From NCBI GenBank assembly GCA_050084515.1, contig CM114274.1, positions 1,302,001 to 1,366,000 of the forward strand: DNA of 64,000 nucleotides, written 5' to 3'. This DNA is from Blasia pusilla (taxonomy: Eukaryota > Marchantiophyta > Marchantiopsida > Blasiales). Below the pieces are notes generated by a model. That model was not told the origin of the DNA. It ran no database searches and was given only the letters and a program-made list of their open reading frames with translations. A program made the position numbers and the translations under genes. Numbering within the stretch: the first letter of the stretch is position 1; every line of letters starts with the position of its first letter. Positions 33,196 through 43,810 of the stretch are shown here, one piece after another.

Positions 33196-33583
33196 GGGGG
33201 CAGGTATTCTAGTAGGAGAGAGGAAGAGAGGAGAGGAAGAGAGGAGAGTCTCTCTTAAAAAAAAAGGGCCAAATCCGCCTCCTCTCTTCAAAACTTTTTG
33301 ACATATTTGAAATTTTTGTTTTCTTTCAAATTCATGAAATCTTTAGAAGAGAGTAGGTAGTGGTCAACATTCGGGCCTTAAGAAACCTCCTTTTTTCAGG
33401 GGGCGAAAAACAAGTAGACATCATAAGACCGCTACAAACATTTTTCCATCACTCTCCATGTGAGCCCAAGTTTTTTCACATTGCCTGTCTCAATCTACAA
33501 TAAGCTGTGCCTAGGGCTATGTTTTTTGGAGGACCATTGGCAAATAATGTGACTAGAAGTAGCAATCTCATCTCAACACAGGA
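33196..33583 (+). repeat. Left long terminal inverted repeat of the 4.9-kb element
   Basis: Matches the reverse complement of 37718-38093 with small gaps. Shared stretches include GAGAGGAGAGTCTCTCTT, TTCATGAAATCTTTAGAAGAG, CATCACTCTCCATGTGAGCC and TTGGAGGACCATTGG (one or two differences each). The outermost ~60 bp are GA-rich, like the left end of the 15-kb element. Confidence 0.8.
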
Positions 33584-33867
33584 GACGATAATTAAACCAA
33601 AAGATTGTTAGCTGTCTGGAGTAAAGAGAAACTGATGTCCCTTCATTTAGATCCTAAATCTGATAGACCGAGATGCTGCACCCCTCCCAACCCGTCGGAA
33701 TTTTACAGGTTCCAACTCTTGCAACCCGTCGGAATCAGATGGCTTGCATCCCTTGCTAGCAAGCTCACCATAACAAAGGAAAGATTTTGAGAAGTGATTC
33801 CATTCCACCTTGCACCCACGAAAATTCAACTGTTTGGGAATCCGATATGGCAATCCGATAGGTTATA

Positions 33868-34970
33868 GGAATCCAACACGTCTTAGAGAAGAAAAGAAGC
33901 CTAAGACTGGTTTGATGATACTAGGGGAACGAGCCAAAAGTGAAGAAGCCCGCCACAATGCCTCAAAATTTGGTCTACCAGGGAAAGAGTCCGACCACTC
34001 AAGCAGCCAACCTGTCGGAATCCGACAGCTTGCCTGGTAACGGTAGAAGTTGCAGTGGTCAAAAAGTGAAAAGTTACAACCCGTCGGAATCACACGGGTT
34101 GCAAAATAAACATTCTGAGTAGCTAGACGAACACAATCCACAAGTCCAAAAAAAAATTTCAGCAAAATTTTACAAACACCATTATTGGTTGAAAAAATCT
34201 CGTCCTTTATTACCTCTGAAGGAACCTCGGAAATGTACATTTGATCTAGTCTATGATTTCTTCAGCCTCGTCATCTACAAATTTACTCCTAACTCTCCTA
34301 GGTTCCTGTACAAAAGGAATGTCGTGGGATACAAGTGGCTCCTCTGGACGATTGTAGACGGGGATCGAAAATGTTGGCAAATTCGAGAGCCTTGGCCCCC
34401 CCCTAGGTACACCATAACGATCCCATGTAACCTGATTTGAGTCCCACCGCCTTCCTCAGCAGTATATCTTGTACGCTCTGCAATGTAACACCCATCCAGT
34501 ATCAATATATGCTCCGTCCTTGGAAATACCATGATGGCAATCCCACACGTAGTAGGAATCCAACACGTCTGAGAGAAGAGAAGAAGCCTACGCCTTGTTT
34601 GACGATACTAGGGGAAGGTGCCAAAGTGAAGAAGCTCGCCAGAATGCCTCTTAAGTTGGACCAACATGGAAAGTGTCCGATCACTCACGCAGCCAACCTT
34701 TCAGAATCCGACAGGTTGCTTGGAAGTGGTTAAAAAGGTGCAGTGGTCAAAAAGTGAAAAGTTGCAAGCCGTGGAAATCCGACGGGTTGCAAAATAGAAG
34801 TCCTTGGAGTACATAGACAATCACATTCGAAAAGACATAAAAGATATTCAGCAAACTTTTAGAAACACCACCATCGTTTGAAAAAATCTTGTCCTTTATT
34901 ACATCCAAAAGAAGCTCGGAACTGTACATTTGATCTATTCTATGAATTCTTTTGCCCTCGTCATCAAATA
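33868..34970. repeat. Tandem duplication of about 690 bp, two copies
   Basis: 33868-34280 and 34555-34970 are collinear (GGAATCCAACACGTCT, GTGGTCAAAAAGTGAAAAGTT, ATGTACATTTGATCTA) with a period of 687-690 bp. Each copy carries two of the palindromes. The minus strand of each can be read as IDQMY.SE...VIKD.IFS, suggesting that the duplicated unit includes the 3' end of the methyltransferase gene. Confidence 0.75.
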
Positions 34971-34979
34971 AATCCCTAC

Positions 34980-35468
34980 TCCAAACGCTGCAGTCAAGTT
35001 GGGTCCTTGAGTTCTTTGAACTCACTCGTCATCATCCGATAGTTCTTGCAAAATTATTGTCGGCCTTGCCCCCCCGATTTTCGGAATCGTGGGAAGTGAC
35101 GATGGTGTCACTACCAATGGTGGGTCTGGAACCGGAGCTCTCGGCTTCGGAGGAGAGTTGTACGCCCCAACTCGCCTGTCGTAATCTGCCTTTGCCTCCT
35201 TGCAAAGGTCGAACAGTTGCTGCCTTCCCTCAAGGCAGAGAATGTTCCTGCCACTATGCCAGGCGCCTCTGATACTCGCCCCTGAAAGGCCCACTAAGTT
35301 GAACACCATTTCACCCGGCCTTGAGCAGAGCTCGATGAGCGTTTGCATCAGGGCTGGCGACTTTTCCCTTCCTCCAAGTAAGGGCGTACCGTCTTGCATG
35401 TAAATTCCCGGGGGGGAATTGTATAAACTATCTAAGCTATACCCATCGGAGCATGGATCCACAGGATC
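34980..35468 (-). pseudogene. ParB-methyltransferase gene, second copy, last exon: SAM-binding motif I
   Basis: Begins at the acceptor ATACAG|GATCC (35469/35468), in phase 0 after the donor at 35923, reading DPVDPCSDGYSLDSLYNSPPG. Then SPALMQTLIELCSRPGEMVF, GLSGASIRGAWHSGRNILCLE and QQLFDLCKEAK. This matches the C-terminal pattern of beta-class (motif IV before motif I) N6A/N4C DNA methyltransferases: a helix with P.L...LI, then pG..V.dpF.GsG.....a...gR...e. Phe-Gly-Ser-Gly of the SAM loop reads Gly-Leu-Ser-Gly, a departure that may impair cofactor binding. A proline-rich tail and an acidic end (ELSDDDE, stop near 35022) follow. This exon is missing from the plus-strand copy. Confidence 0.65.
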
Positions 35469-35923
35469 CTGTATCTAAAACACCTAGAAGTTGTGCTCGG
35501 GCCGAACAAAGCAGTAAACATAGGAGTGGTCCATCTGTAAAGATGCACGTTGGAAATAATGTCAGCACCAAGAAAGAGCTACTTGACCACTGGTCTACTT
35601 TTAGTATGGTGACATAATGTGCAACACGTCCCCAAAGAACTTCGCTTAACCCCAGAGAACTTCGCTATAATCCTAACATTGGAGCAACTTGTCGAAGTTT
35701 GACGGGTTGTTTTTTTCCATGAGCAACTCGTCGGAAGGCGACAAGTTGTTGGCTTAGAAAGCGACCCATGGTTGGTCGAGAGCAACCCGCCGCTTTCCGA
35801 CGGGTTGCTCTCGCCAACCATGGGCTGCTCTAAGCCAGCAACCTATCGCCTTCCAACGGGTTGCTCATGGACAAAAACAATCCGTCGGAGAAATACAATC
35901 TGGAGATAGGAATAGAGCCTTAC
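35469..35923 (-). repeat. Intron of the second ParB-methyltransferase copy with palindromes
   Basis: Donor CGG|GTAAGG at 35924/35923, acceptor ATACAG ending at 35469; 455 nt. About four palindromes with GCAACCCGTCGG-type arms cluster at 35685-35885. Two of them are joined into one longer inverted repeat around CCATGGTTGG (35765-35825). Third large intron in this family found to carry an array. Confidence 0.75.
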
Positions 35924-37655
35924 CCGAATTTGACTTGTCGCGGATCGGAGTGGGTACTCGTTCTTGATGATCCACGATTGTGCCGTCCTCCAGTTCAGCG
36001 ACCTCTTGACGCACTGGAGGTTGAAAAGCTCATCCTCGCTCCCTCCAGTCAAACTAAGAAACAACCCCTGTCACTGAGATAAGCGTCTGTAAAGGAAAAC
36101 ATGAGCGTGATCTGGTCATAAGAAAGGGGGACATTCCAATCTGGGACATCGTCGGACGGATTCTCGTCCCACAAGCGTAACCCCGAGGGCAAATCAGCGA
36201 CCAGAAGATCCACCGCCACCTCTTCGACCACCCCATGGACCGTCCAGGGAGCGTGCCCGTTTCGTTGAAGCTTCCGTCCCAGCGTTGTCAATTTCTCGAT
36301 GGCGGGTCTCGACGCTTGGGAACTGAAACGTTTCAGCTCATCCAGTAGATTTGTGCAGTGAAGGATGACGCTTGTCCGGGTCGTTGTTTCTCTATGTCTT
36401 CCCAAGGATGATGGATTGTATTCCACATCCTGGTCTACTCCCTGGGACAACCCTGGCGCCTCTCGCTTCCGCTTCTCCCGAAGTCTGCGGTCGTCTTGTT
36501 GGGATCTCTATGACCTCAGACTCTGGTGGAGTTTTTTTTGCGGAGGACCTGGTCCGACCCTCTCTCACCGCTCGCCCGGACGATTCTGGCTCTCGCCTTG
36601 AATTTTCAGCCTCTCTTTGGGAAGACTTGGCCTCAGAATTCTTCGATCCCCTTGCCTTGGCTTTGAGACCCGTTGTAGATTTGTCCTTGGCTGTGACGAC
36701 CTTGGACGTCAACTCCGCTGTCTCGAGGGCTTGCTCTTCCGCATCTCCTTCGAAAAAGTCTTCAGGCTACACAAAATTGGGGATGTCGTCCCTACCTGCA
36801 GCCACTGCATCATAAAGCAGGCGTAGATCTTTCTCGGTTATGTCCTTAGGGTCATTGAAGTCCAGCCAAATCGGGCAATTCTCCACCTCCCAATCGGACA
36901 TGCTTTGAGCCATCTCCGTGTCGTACATGGAAAATGTCTCTCCATCAGGCAGAGGAGCCCACAATTTGCAGGCTGCCGGTATTTTTTGCCATGTACATGC
37001 ATTCTTACAATGGACGAGGTACCTGAACACCATGCATTGGGCAGCTCTTAGTCAAGATGCATCGACCGCCTGCTCCTGAAGATCTCGCTTCTTCTTTGCG
37101 AAATCCCTTTTTTTTGCCTTGATTTCTTCGTCAAGGTCTGCCTAAGGGAGGATGCAATCCTTGAACATCGTCTTGAAACCTGGGTTTTTTATGGGCTTGT
37201 CCCGGATGTCATCCAGCCAAAGTTCAAAATCATCAGTACTCTCCAGGTTTGCTTCCTCCGGAAGTGGCTCTATTCTTTTCAGGTCCGCTTGGAGACCCAC
37301 GAGCATGGACTTCTCGAGAAGCCGCAACGCGTGCCAGAATGACCATTCGCAAAGCTAGTGGGAGATCACTGGATCAGAGACACCCGGAGGATGGTGTGCC
37401 GCCCTCTTTTGGGCCTTTGTGCCCTCGAGACTGATTTTCATCAGTTGTATTCTCCTAAATTCGCTTATTCCAGACAAGGCAAATCAATGCACGCGATCGA
37501 GAGACACTTTCTCCCCAATCTGACCTTGTGGATCTTCATCCCTTTTCCGCAGGCGCTTGATTTGCTTTCAGCTCCTTGTAGAAATCGGGACCAAGTTCGG
37601 GGTTAAAATGGCGATGTAGCGCTGCATCTTGCTTGCAACCACATCTTCTAAGAAG
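35924..37655 (-). pseudogene. ParB-methyltransferase gene, second copy, middle exon (5' truncated)
   Basis: Homologous to plus-strand exon 3 from its ASKM(Q)QYIA position onward. Blocks: KMQRYIAIL (37625), LWLDDIRDKPIKNPGFKTMFK (37225-37165), CPIWLDFNDPKDITEKDLRLLYDAV (36880-36805), TSKVVTAKDKSTTGLKAKARG (36710-36645), ELKRFSSQASRPAIEKL (36335-36290), VDLLVADLPSGLRLW (36215-36165) and TGGSEDELFNLQCVKRSLNW (36045-35985). It extends past the point where the plus copy is cut (SLNW|RTAQSWIIKNEY), showing the intact order. The motif IV-like loop reads DLPS. The 5' side, including the ParB-like domain, is replaced by the terminal repeat at 37655-37718. Multiple stops and frameshifts. Confidence 0.65.
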
Positions 37656-37717
37656 TTAAACCCTGAAGGGCACAGGAGTCTATTGACATCATAGTCAAAG
37701 TCTTTATTAGAACCTTT

Positions 37718-38093
37718 CATTGAGATGAAATTGTTTGTACTGGTCAAATTATCTTCCGATCGTCCTCCAACAATAATACACCTCAGCCCGGCTTACTGTA
37801 GAGTTGGCTTAGACATGAAATGTGAAGAAAATTGGGCTCACATGGAGAGTGATGGAAGGATGTTTGTAGTGGTAGTCTGATGTCTACAGCTTTCTCCAAG
37901 CTTGAGAAAGAAGGTTAGTTTAGGCCCGAATGTGGTCCACTTGCTCTTCTAAAGATTTCATGAATTTGAAAGCAAACAAAAATTTCAAAATTGTCAAAAA
38001 GTTTTGAAGAGAGGAGGCAGATTTTGCCTTTTTTTAATTGTTTTCAAGAGAGACTCTCCTCTCTTACTCTCTCATGCCAGAATACCAGCCCCC
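37718..38093 (-). repeat. Right long terminal inverted repeat
   Basis: Reverse complement of 33196-33583. Ends ...CCAGAATACCAGCCCCC at 38093, directly followed by the target duplication GCTTCAGGA. Confidence 0.8.
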
Positions 38094-38102
38094 GCTTCAG
38101 GA
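38094..38102 (+). repeat. Right copy of 9-bp target-site duplication
   Basis: GCTTCAGGA, partner of GCTTCAGCA at 22841-22849. Confidence 0.8.
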
Positions 38103-38685
38103 TTGGCTCCTGCGATAAGATCTCCTTGACTCGTTTGAACGCTTCATTCACTTCTTGGATCCAAGTCATGTTAGTGAACTTTGCGGTCCAATCAATGAGG
38201 TCTTACTATTGCCGAAAAGTTCCTTACATAAGTTTGGTAAATCTGAATTGCGCCGATAAAACTCCTCATTCCCTTCATTATAGAAGGCGGTTTTCATTCG
38301 GAAATCACTTTCACCTTATCCATACGCGGCCTAACTCCATCACCGCTAACCTCGTGACCCAATAATTTGATCTTGCGCAATCCGAGCTCACTCTTTTCCA
38401 TATTTGAATACAACTTGTTCACCCTTAGTTTTGCCAACACGGCTCTCAAGTGTTGCGTGTGCTCCTCTAGTGACTTTGAATAGATGAGTATGTCATCAAT
38501 GTAGATGATCACGTACTCATCCATCTTCTCATGAAAAGTGGATTTCATCAATGTGGTGAACTTTGAAGGCGCTTTACGTAGATTAGAGGGCATCACTCCA
38601 AACTCGAACGAGCCATATCTTGTCCTACATGCAGTCTTCTCCACATCTACTTCGGCAATCCGAATCTTGTTATATCTTGACTCTT
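38103..38685 (-). pseudogene. Ty3 element 4: reverse transcriptase part
   Basis: Minus-strand frame with ACRTRYGSFEFGVMPSNL, the active-site motif YIIYIDDILIYSKS (near 38515-38475), NMEKSELGLRKIKLLGHEVS and the thumb region KPPSIMKGMRSF. It runs to WIQEVNEAFKRVKEIL-type sequence with LSQEPILK at the insertion point. It continues, after removal of the 15-kb transposon, into RNase H at 22849. The catalytic YIDD is intact, but frameshifts occur near 38290 and 38190. The N-terminal RT is cut near 38685. Confidence 0.8.
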
Positions 38686-38689
38686 GGTG

Positions 38690-38829
38690 ACTGGTTGGAG
38701 GGACTAGACCTTAAGGGATGGGACACCCAAATGGGTGAACCCAATGATTCATTGTTGGCTAAGAGGAAGATTAGGAAGGACGCTCGTAGGAACGTTGGAG
38801 GGGTTCAACCGCATGAAAGTTTCAATTAG
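38690..38829 (+). other. Short open frame of unknown origin
   Basis: Plus-strand frame reading LEGLDLKGWDTQMGEPND then LLAKRKIRKDARRNVGG, ending at TAG 38827-38829. It abuts the broken RT on the left. No family recognised; possibly the edge of the neighbouring DNA transposon. Confidence 0.25.
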
Positions 38830-40228
38830 ATTCTCCGCACCATCTTTGAGGCATTGAAGGTACAATTGTAAAGCCTAGTTGGACTATGAGGTTGGGGAAA
38901 CCTCATAATGGTATACCTTCGTCCTTTATGATATGGTATACCTTCGTCAAGGGCATGCATATATTCATAGAAATGATTTACAAAATGGCCCATTGTATAT
39001 CGCAAAGATAACTTCATATAGACTAATTCCTAGTGTTGGTACGCTGTCAAAATTGCATGTGCAACAAAACATCAGCAAGTATCACTAACCAAACTTCATC
39101 TACAACTAGAGGGTGTCTCTAATGTACAATTTTTTTCAAGTTCATTTCAAGCCAGAGAATTGAACCTCCAAGAGCATCGACATCACCCAAGGTGTATTGA
39201 GGTGGCAAGTCATGCTTATTTGGCTAGCACAACTAATTATCCAAAAAAGCAAGATGGATAGTCTTGAGTTCCACTCGCACTATTCCTGGAGAAATATCAC
39301 TTCCATGAAACTTATCCCGTCCACTCAAACCCCTAGCCACACCGTTTCCCAATATTTTCCTACTAAGCTTTGGTTTTGTTATGTGAACTTCATCTCCCAC
39401 TTGAAACTGTGAACACAAGATGGAACAACAAGTCACAAATCTCCATTAGTTAGAAAAATAACTTATAACATAGAATGCAATAACCACATGCTTACACCTT
39501 GGTGAAGGTCGAACCTTGGGGAGGTATAAATCTTGATAACTTCACAGATCCCACCTTATATAAATAAGCCTTCATCATTTATAATCCCGAAGTATAAATA
39601 CTTATGATATCTAGAAATATTATCATGAACCTAATGCACCCTCAAAGTTTAATAGAAAAGTAATTTTACCTGCCCCCTGAGTTTCTTATTGCTCCCAGAT
39701 TTTACAACAATGTCATGTTTGCTGCTTGCAGCCTAAATTTTGTCGTCTTGTACTCTTCCTAAATGCCTTTTTTTTTTGGTGATGAGTGCTCCACAAGGAC
39801 AAAATCTCCACATTTTGAGAGTTAGTCTTGAACTAATGGTGTCAAAGACCAGGATTGCAATGTTTAGTCTGGAAAAAAATCATAATAATCAGGATGTAAT
39901 TAAAAAAGGAAAGACACAAACTAGTTGGTTTTGAACCTCCAATTTTTTCTGATGGGGAAGATACCTTCACTTCAGAAGTTTTCCTCACTATCACACAGGC
40001 AAAAACATGCATTTAGAGCAACCATATTCAGATATATATACTTCTGTACAATCAGCAAAGAGCTTATCATCAACCTTCAACACTTACCACTCCGCATGGC
40101 TCGATCATGCCCATCTGACTGTCTCAACATCTCTTCATGAGAACCACCACCAATTTTCTGCAACTTTCACCTTCTCTACCTCAACACCAACACGGCCTAC
40201 TATATGCAGGAAAGGGAAATTTGATCAG

Positions 40229-40546
40229 CTATTCAAGAATACCTTGAACGATCCAAAAGGAATCCATGCAAGTGACCATATATGTCTTACCCTCCCCTTG
40301 ATCAGGAGTGCACTCTCTTGATGCAGATGGTTGCATTCTCTTCTTCTCTAATAGCTTGCTAATCATTTCAACAAGCATGGAGAATGCCTCATTCTGCTGT
40401 TTCTGATGTTTTTCCAACTTCTCCTCAATCAGAGTGTGGTTCATGGCCTTCTTCTCTTCCAACTGCAATTGGTTCTTCTCCGATTTCTCCTCAAGTTGGC
40501 CTCTAATGACATCCATATCTTCACTCCACTTCAACTCTACCTTCAA
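40229..40546 (-). pseudogene. Coiled-coil segment, CACTA-associated
   Basis: Frame of 105 codons with a Glu/Lys/Gln-rich heptad-like helix (QLEEKSEKNQLQLEEKKAM, EKLEKHQKQQNEAF), then ISKLLEKKRMQ. Long helices of this type end many plant En/Spm TNPA-like proteins. No other domain seen. Confidence 0.35.
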
Positions 40547-41124
40547 GAGTTGAGTAGATATGCTTGATTCAACACTCCACTAAAATCGTACATGCACAGT
40601 CTGATCAGTTCTCACATCATTATCAATATTTTAACTCCCAAAACAACACAAGACAAATTCATCAAACAATATGACAAGGCAAGATTATATTATTCCCACA
40701 TTGAGTTGGAATGATCACTCACTTGTGAGGCTCCACTAAAATGACTATCACTCGCTGCTGGTGTTTCCACAACATTTTCTTTAAGATTCATTCCTACTCC
40801 TGCACCCCTCCCCTATTTTATTCAACTCTCAAGGTAAGTTAATTTTTTGGACATATCATAAAGGTATTTACAAACTTATTGATCACAACATGGAGAAATT
40901 GCATGAAATACATGAGACCGGTTAAATAACTTACTAAACTACCCTCAGAGGCACTAGCCCCCATGCCAATTTGAGTGACACCTACATTGCTTGGTGCAAC
41001 GGATACACCTTGGCCCTAACATCAACTCCACAAAAAAATTGAAAATTAGTAATCATGCCATAAAGATCAATACTACAAACTTCTTAGAAAGAAAGAAGAA
41101 AAGGATTTAGAAGACACAAGGTTG

Positions 41125-41640
41125 CTAAAGAGAACTTGCACAAAACCCCTCTAAACCTCCTCGGCCACTGTGATTTAAAGTGACAACCTTTGATCTTGCG
41201 TTCACCATCTTTTGAGCCTTCAACATACCCTCTTCTAAAAGCCAATAATCTACCAAGCGGGCATACACATCTTCCTTTGCATCAGGGTGGCACGGGACTT
41301 CCACATTTTTCCCATTAGCCACCCAGTATGCTTTCATGCAGGACCGTTCAATTTTCAATAGTTGCGCACATTTCTTCTTCAAGAAATCCAAGCACAAAGA
41401 TGGCGCACCAACACAGGTGTAGGCACTCTCAACATGATTCGGAACTATTGCCACACTAGTAGCGTCTTGCCTACTCATCTTGACACATGATAAGTTGAGA
41501 TAACGCATGGTCCATACCTTTAGGTCATTCAACCAAGGTTCATAACCGGGCACTTTCGTCTTTGGAACCCCCATGGGCAACAACTTGCATCTAGGCAATA
41601 AGTTTTGCTCCTTGCGTTGGGCCACATCACGGGTCTACAA
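41125..41640 (-). pseudogene. TNPA/Transposase_24-like segment
   Basis: 166-codon frame with WTMRYLNLSCVKMSRQ, MKAYWVANGKNVEVPCHPDA, EDVYARLVDYWLLEEGMLKAQK and ends HSGRGGLEGF. The spacing of a tryptophan-containing helix, a D-A-K-E-x-V-Y helix and the terminal H-S-G-R-G-G motif resembles plant En/Spm family accessory proteins that bind subterminal repeats. The assignment rests on pattern memory only. Confidence 0.4.
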
Positions 41641-42134
41641 GTATCTCTTGGTTCTACTGCTCCTCGCACTTGCCCTATCACCTGTACATATATTAGAAGG
41701 AAATCCAACATTTACACTTGAGATGTTCCAAAATATAAATGCATTTGAAAAAATCTTTGATGATAGCTTTTTGAATATTCAAAGTTGGCAATCATGCCAA
41801 CCCTGGGAGATCACTACATATGGACCTACCCCCACGTTGATTTGTGGGATTGGAAGGATTAGGGGCCATGAAAGACTGACTATCACTTTGTTGTGAATGT
41901 ACAACAAATCCCGATGGCCCATTAGAAAATGTGGAGACAGAACCTTCTCCAACAGCTGGATATGAGGGGGGAGGAGGGCATGGAACTCCATCCTGGAACA
42001 AGATGGGAACAAGCAACAAGTGTTATAAATTTCCAAGAAAATACCAAGTGGAGAAAATTAACCAAATAACTCCCAACAAGTACTTCGCATAACAAAGTGT
42101 CTACCATCCTCACATTCTTTATAAGAACTCATAT

Positions 42135-42600
42135 CTACTTAAACATTTCATATGCTCGGGGATCAATAAGAGCATACACTTGGCCGTGCCCATGGTGGGC
42201 TAGATTGGTTGGTAGGCCAATGTTGTTGACCTTCCATGTTGGGAAGGCTGAGTAGTAGGAGCCCATTGGTGTTCTCCCATTGGGGGTTGTGACCAATTCA
42301 TGCCACCGACCCATTGCTTTTGAACAGTCAAGCTCGTTGGAGGAGTTTATTGAGCCCATGGTGGTGGAGATGGGGCTGAGGAAGGGGGTTGTGGCATACC
42401 GTAAGATCCAGCTTGTAAACGATTCATCATTGATGGCTCACAATCAGACGGATACCACCCCACTCCCATCTGGCTATTCCAACCACTCCCACTTTTTGAC
42501 CATGTGGGATTAGGGCACATAGGATACTGCCAACCCATTTGCGGCCTCACATGTGAATAGGGCTCTAGGGGTTTAGAATTTTCTTGAGAATCCAAGGATT
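42135..42600 (-). pseudogene. Low-complexity Pro/Gly/Trp-rich segment
   Basis: Minus-strand frames MDSQENSKPLEPYSHVRP... and ...LDCSKAMGRWHELVTTPNG, rich in Pro, Gly, Ser and Trp. They flank a frameshift near 42350. Position between the other CACTA-like blocks suggests the disordered N-terminal part of the same protein. No fold recognised. Confidence 0.3.
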
Positions 42601-42869
42601 CTCGTCCTCCAGAACCTGAAGTCTGTCAAAATGTAACAAGTGTTAGTGCTTTGTAAAACACATTGACATTCTATTCATCACCATGATTGGAGGAATCCTA
42701 TATTCAATCATGAAAAAGGAAGTGGCAAATTTAAAGTAGTTACCCTCTCAACCTTTTTGGGATGGGTTGTTGGTCCAAAGTCTTGGTTCTCAATAGAACA
42801 ATAAGGCGTGCCCTAGCCTGATCATCATTAGATTGGAAAATCCATATGTTCAGGTGGCATATAATCAGG

Positions 42870-43810
42870 ATCTGAACATTTTTGAAGATGAAAGGAAATG
42901 TAGAGATGCACCAAGAATAGAGATTGGGCGAAGGGGGGAATCTGCCATGGATAGTGGTAAGGTTGGAGAGTGTACAGAGAGCATCCAATCTGTATCCCTT
43001 GTAGGACAAAGTAGTGTAGAAATTCCCGTGATAGTGAAAAGTGATGAACTACCTCTGAATACAGATTCTAAAGAGTACAAATATAACACAAAAAGCAATC
43101 AAAGTGAGTAATTATTGCCTGGAGATCATAGTACTAGCTCGAGTGTCCATAAAAATAGAGTAGAAAACCTTCGACTATTGAGTACATCCATGGAGAGAGC
43201 AGATCTCAGTGATTATGTGGTGGCTTATGATTTGAGTACAGAGGAGCAAGGAAGATCTAGGGGCATTAAAAAAGAGGCAACATCTATGTCTCCACAGAGA
43301 GAGCCATCACCTCCATGCATAGCGAGGGAGGCTGAAAATTAGAGTAATTACCACTTTAGTGATAAAAAAATTCCACCAACAACGATGAGTTTGAAGACAC
43401 TCCATCTTCTGTTGGAGTTGAGAGCCTCATCCTTGTGGATAAGGACCTTGATTCTGATTTCCCAATTGACCAAGAACGTGCACGGAAGATAAGGGAAAAC
43501 AAAAGCATTCTTACTTGGTGATATTCTTGCATAGTAAGGAGTTCTCCCATTTGCATAATGTGAGTTCTCCAAATTTCATTTCTATCATGATGTTTTTTCT
43601 GCTGTGTACTTCACGTGTATATAGATTTGATTACTTGTAGATGATTAATGGTGAAATTCTTGTTTGGAAAGCTAGGCTCAAACCATCAAAGGCAACCAAG
43701 AAAGCCTTCCCTTCTAGAGTAGTTGTGGCAGAGGGTGTTGAAGTGCGACGAAGTTCAAGGTTGAGATCAAAGGAGAGCTTACCTAATATGGTTGAAAGCA
43801 CAAAGGATAA
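42870..43810 (+). pseudogene. Inverted internal segment of the CACTA-like gene
   Basis: Plus-strand coding (EDERKCRDAP, SGKVGECTESIQS at 42885-42995; STSSSVHKNRVENL, MSPQREPSPP to 43342; LVWKARLKPSKATKKAFPSR, EVRRSSRLRSKE at 43650-43780). The first block is repeated on the minus strand at 44035-43870 (EDERKCGDAP, SGKVGECTESIQS). The coding sense of this stretch is opposite to its surroundings, as expected of a local inversion between inverted copies. Confidence 0.5.

Larger units (their letters stand above)
22850..38093. mobile_element. 15.2-kb MULE-like transposon with SWIM transposase and ParB-methyltransferase genes
   Basis: Bounded by a 9-bp duplication and inserted in the RT/RNase H junction of Ty3 element 4. 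The termini are related: GGAGCGGTAAGAGG on the left and GGGGGCTGGTATTC on the right in minus sense, both followed by GA-rich tracts. It contains transposase copy B (leftward, 27964-23247), a palindrome-rich divergent promoter region, and a rightward ParB-like/methyltransferase gene (29259-33195). At 33196 begins an inverted-repeat-flanked 4.9-kb derivative (33196-38093) that supplies the present right end. The left half and the right derivative may have been joined secondarily, because the intrinsic right end of the first half is not seen. All genes are decayed. Confidence 0.7.
33196..38093. mobile_element. 4.9-kb inverted-repeat element carrying the 3' half of the ParB-methyltransferase gene
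   Basis: Flanked by long inverted repeats (33196-33583 and about 37718-38093), both starting GGGGGC(A/T)GGTATTCT in outward-in sense. Inside, on the minus strand, is a 5'-truncated ParB-methyltransferase gene (37655-34980). Its right boundary coincides with the right target duplication of the 15-kb insertion. Its left flank (GTTGAAGT) does not match its right flank (GCTTCAGGA), so it is not a simple later insertion. It looks like a deletion derivative of the larger element, or of a sibling fused at this site. Confidence 0.65.

Noticed and set aside
33196-33215. GGTATTCT near both ends of the 4.9-kb element as a target duplication
   Set aside because: The two copies are inverted relative to each other, so they belong to the terminal inverted repeat.
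39197-39934. Small open frames near the CACTA-like region
   Set aside because: Short, AT-rich, no similarity to the recognised blocks and no splice context that joins them.
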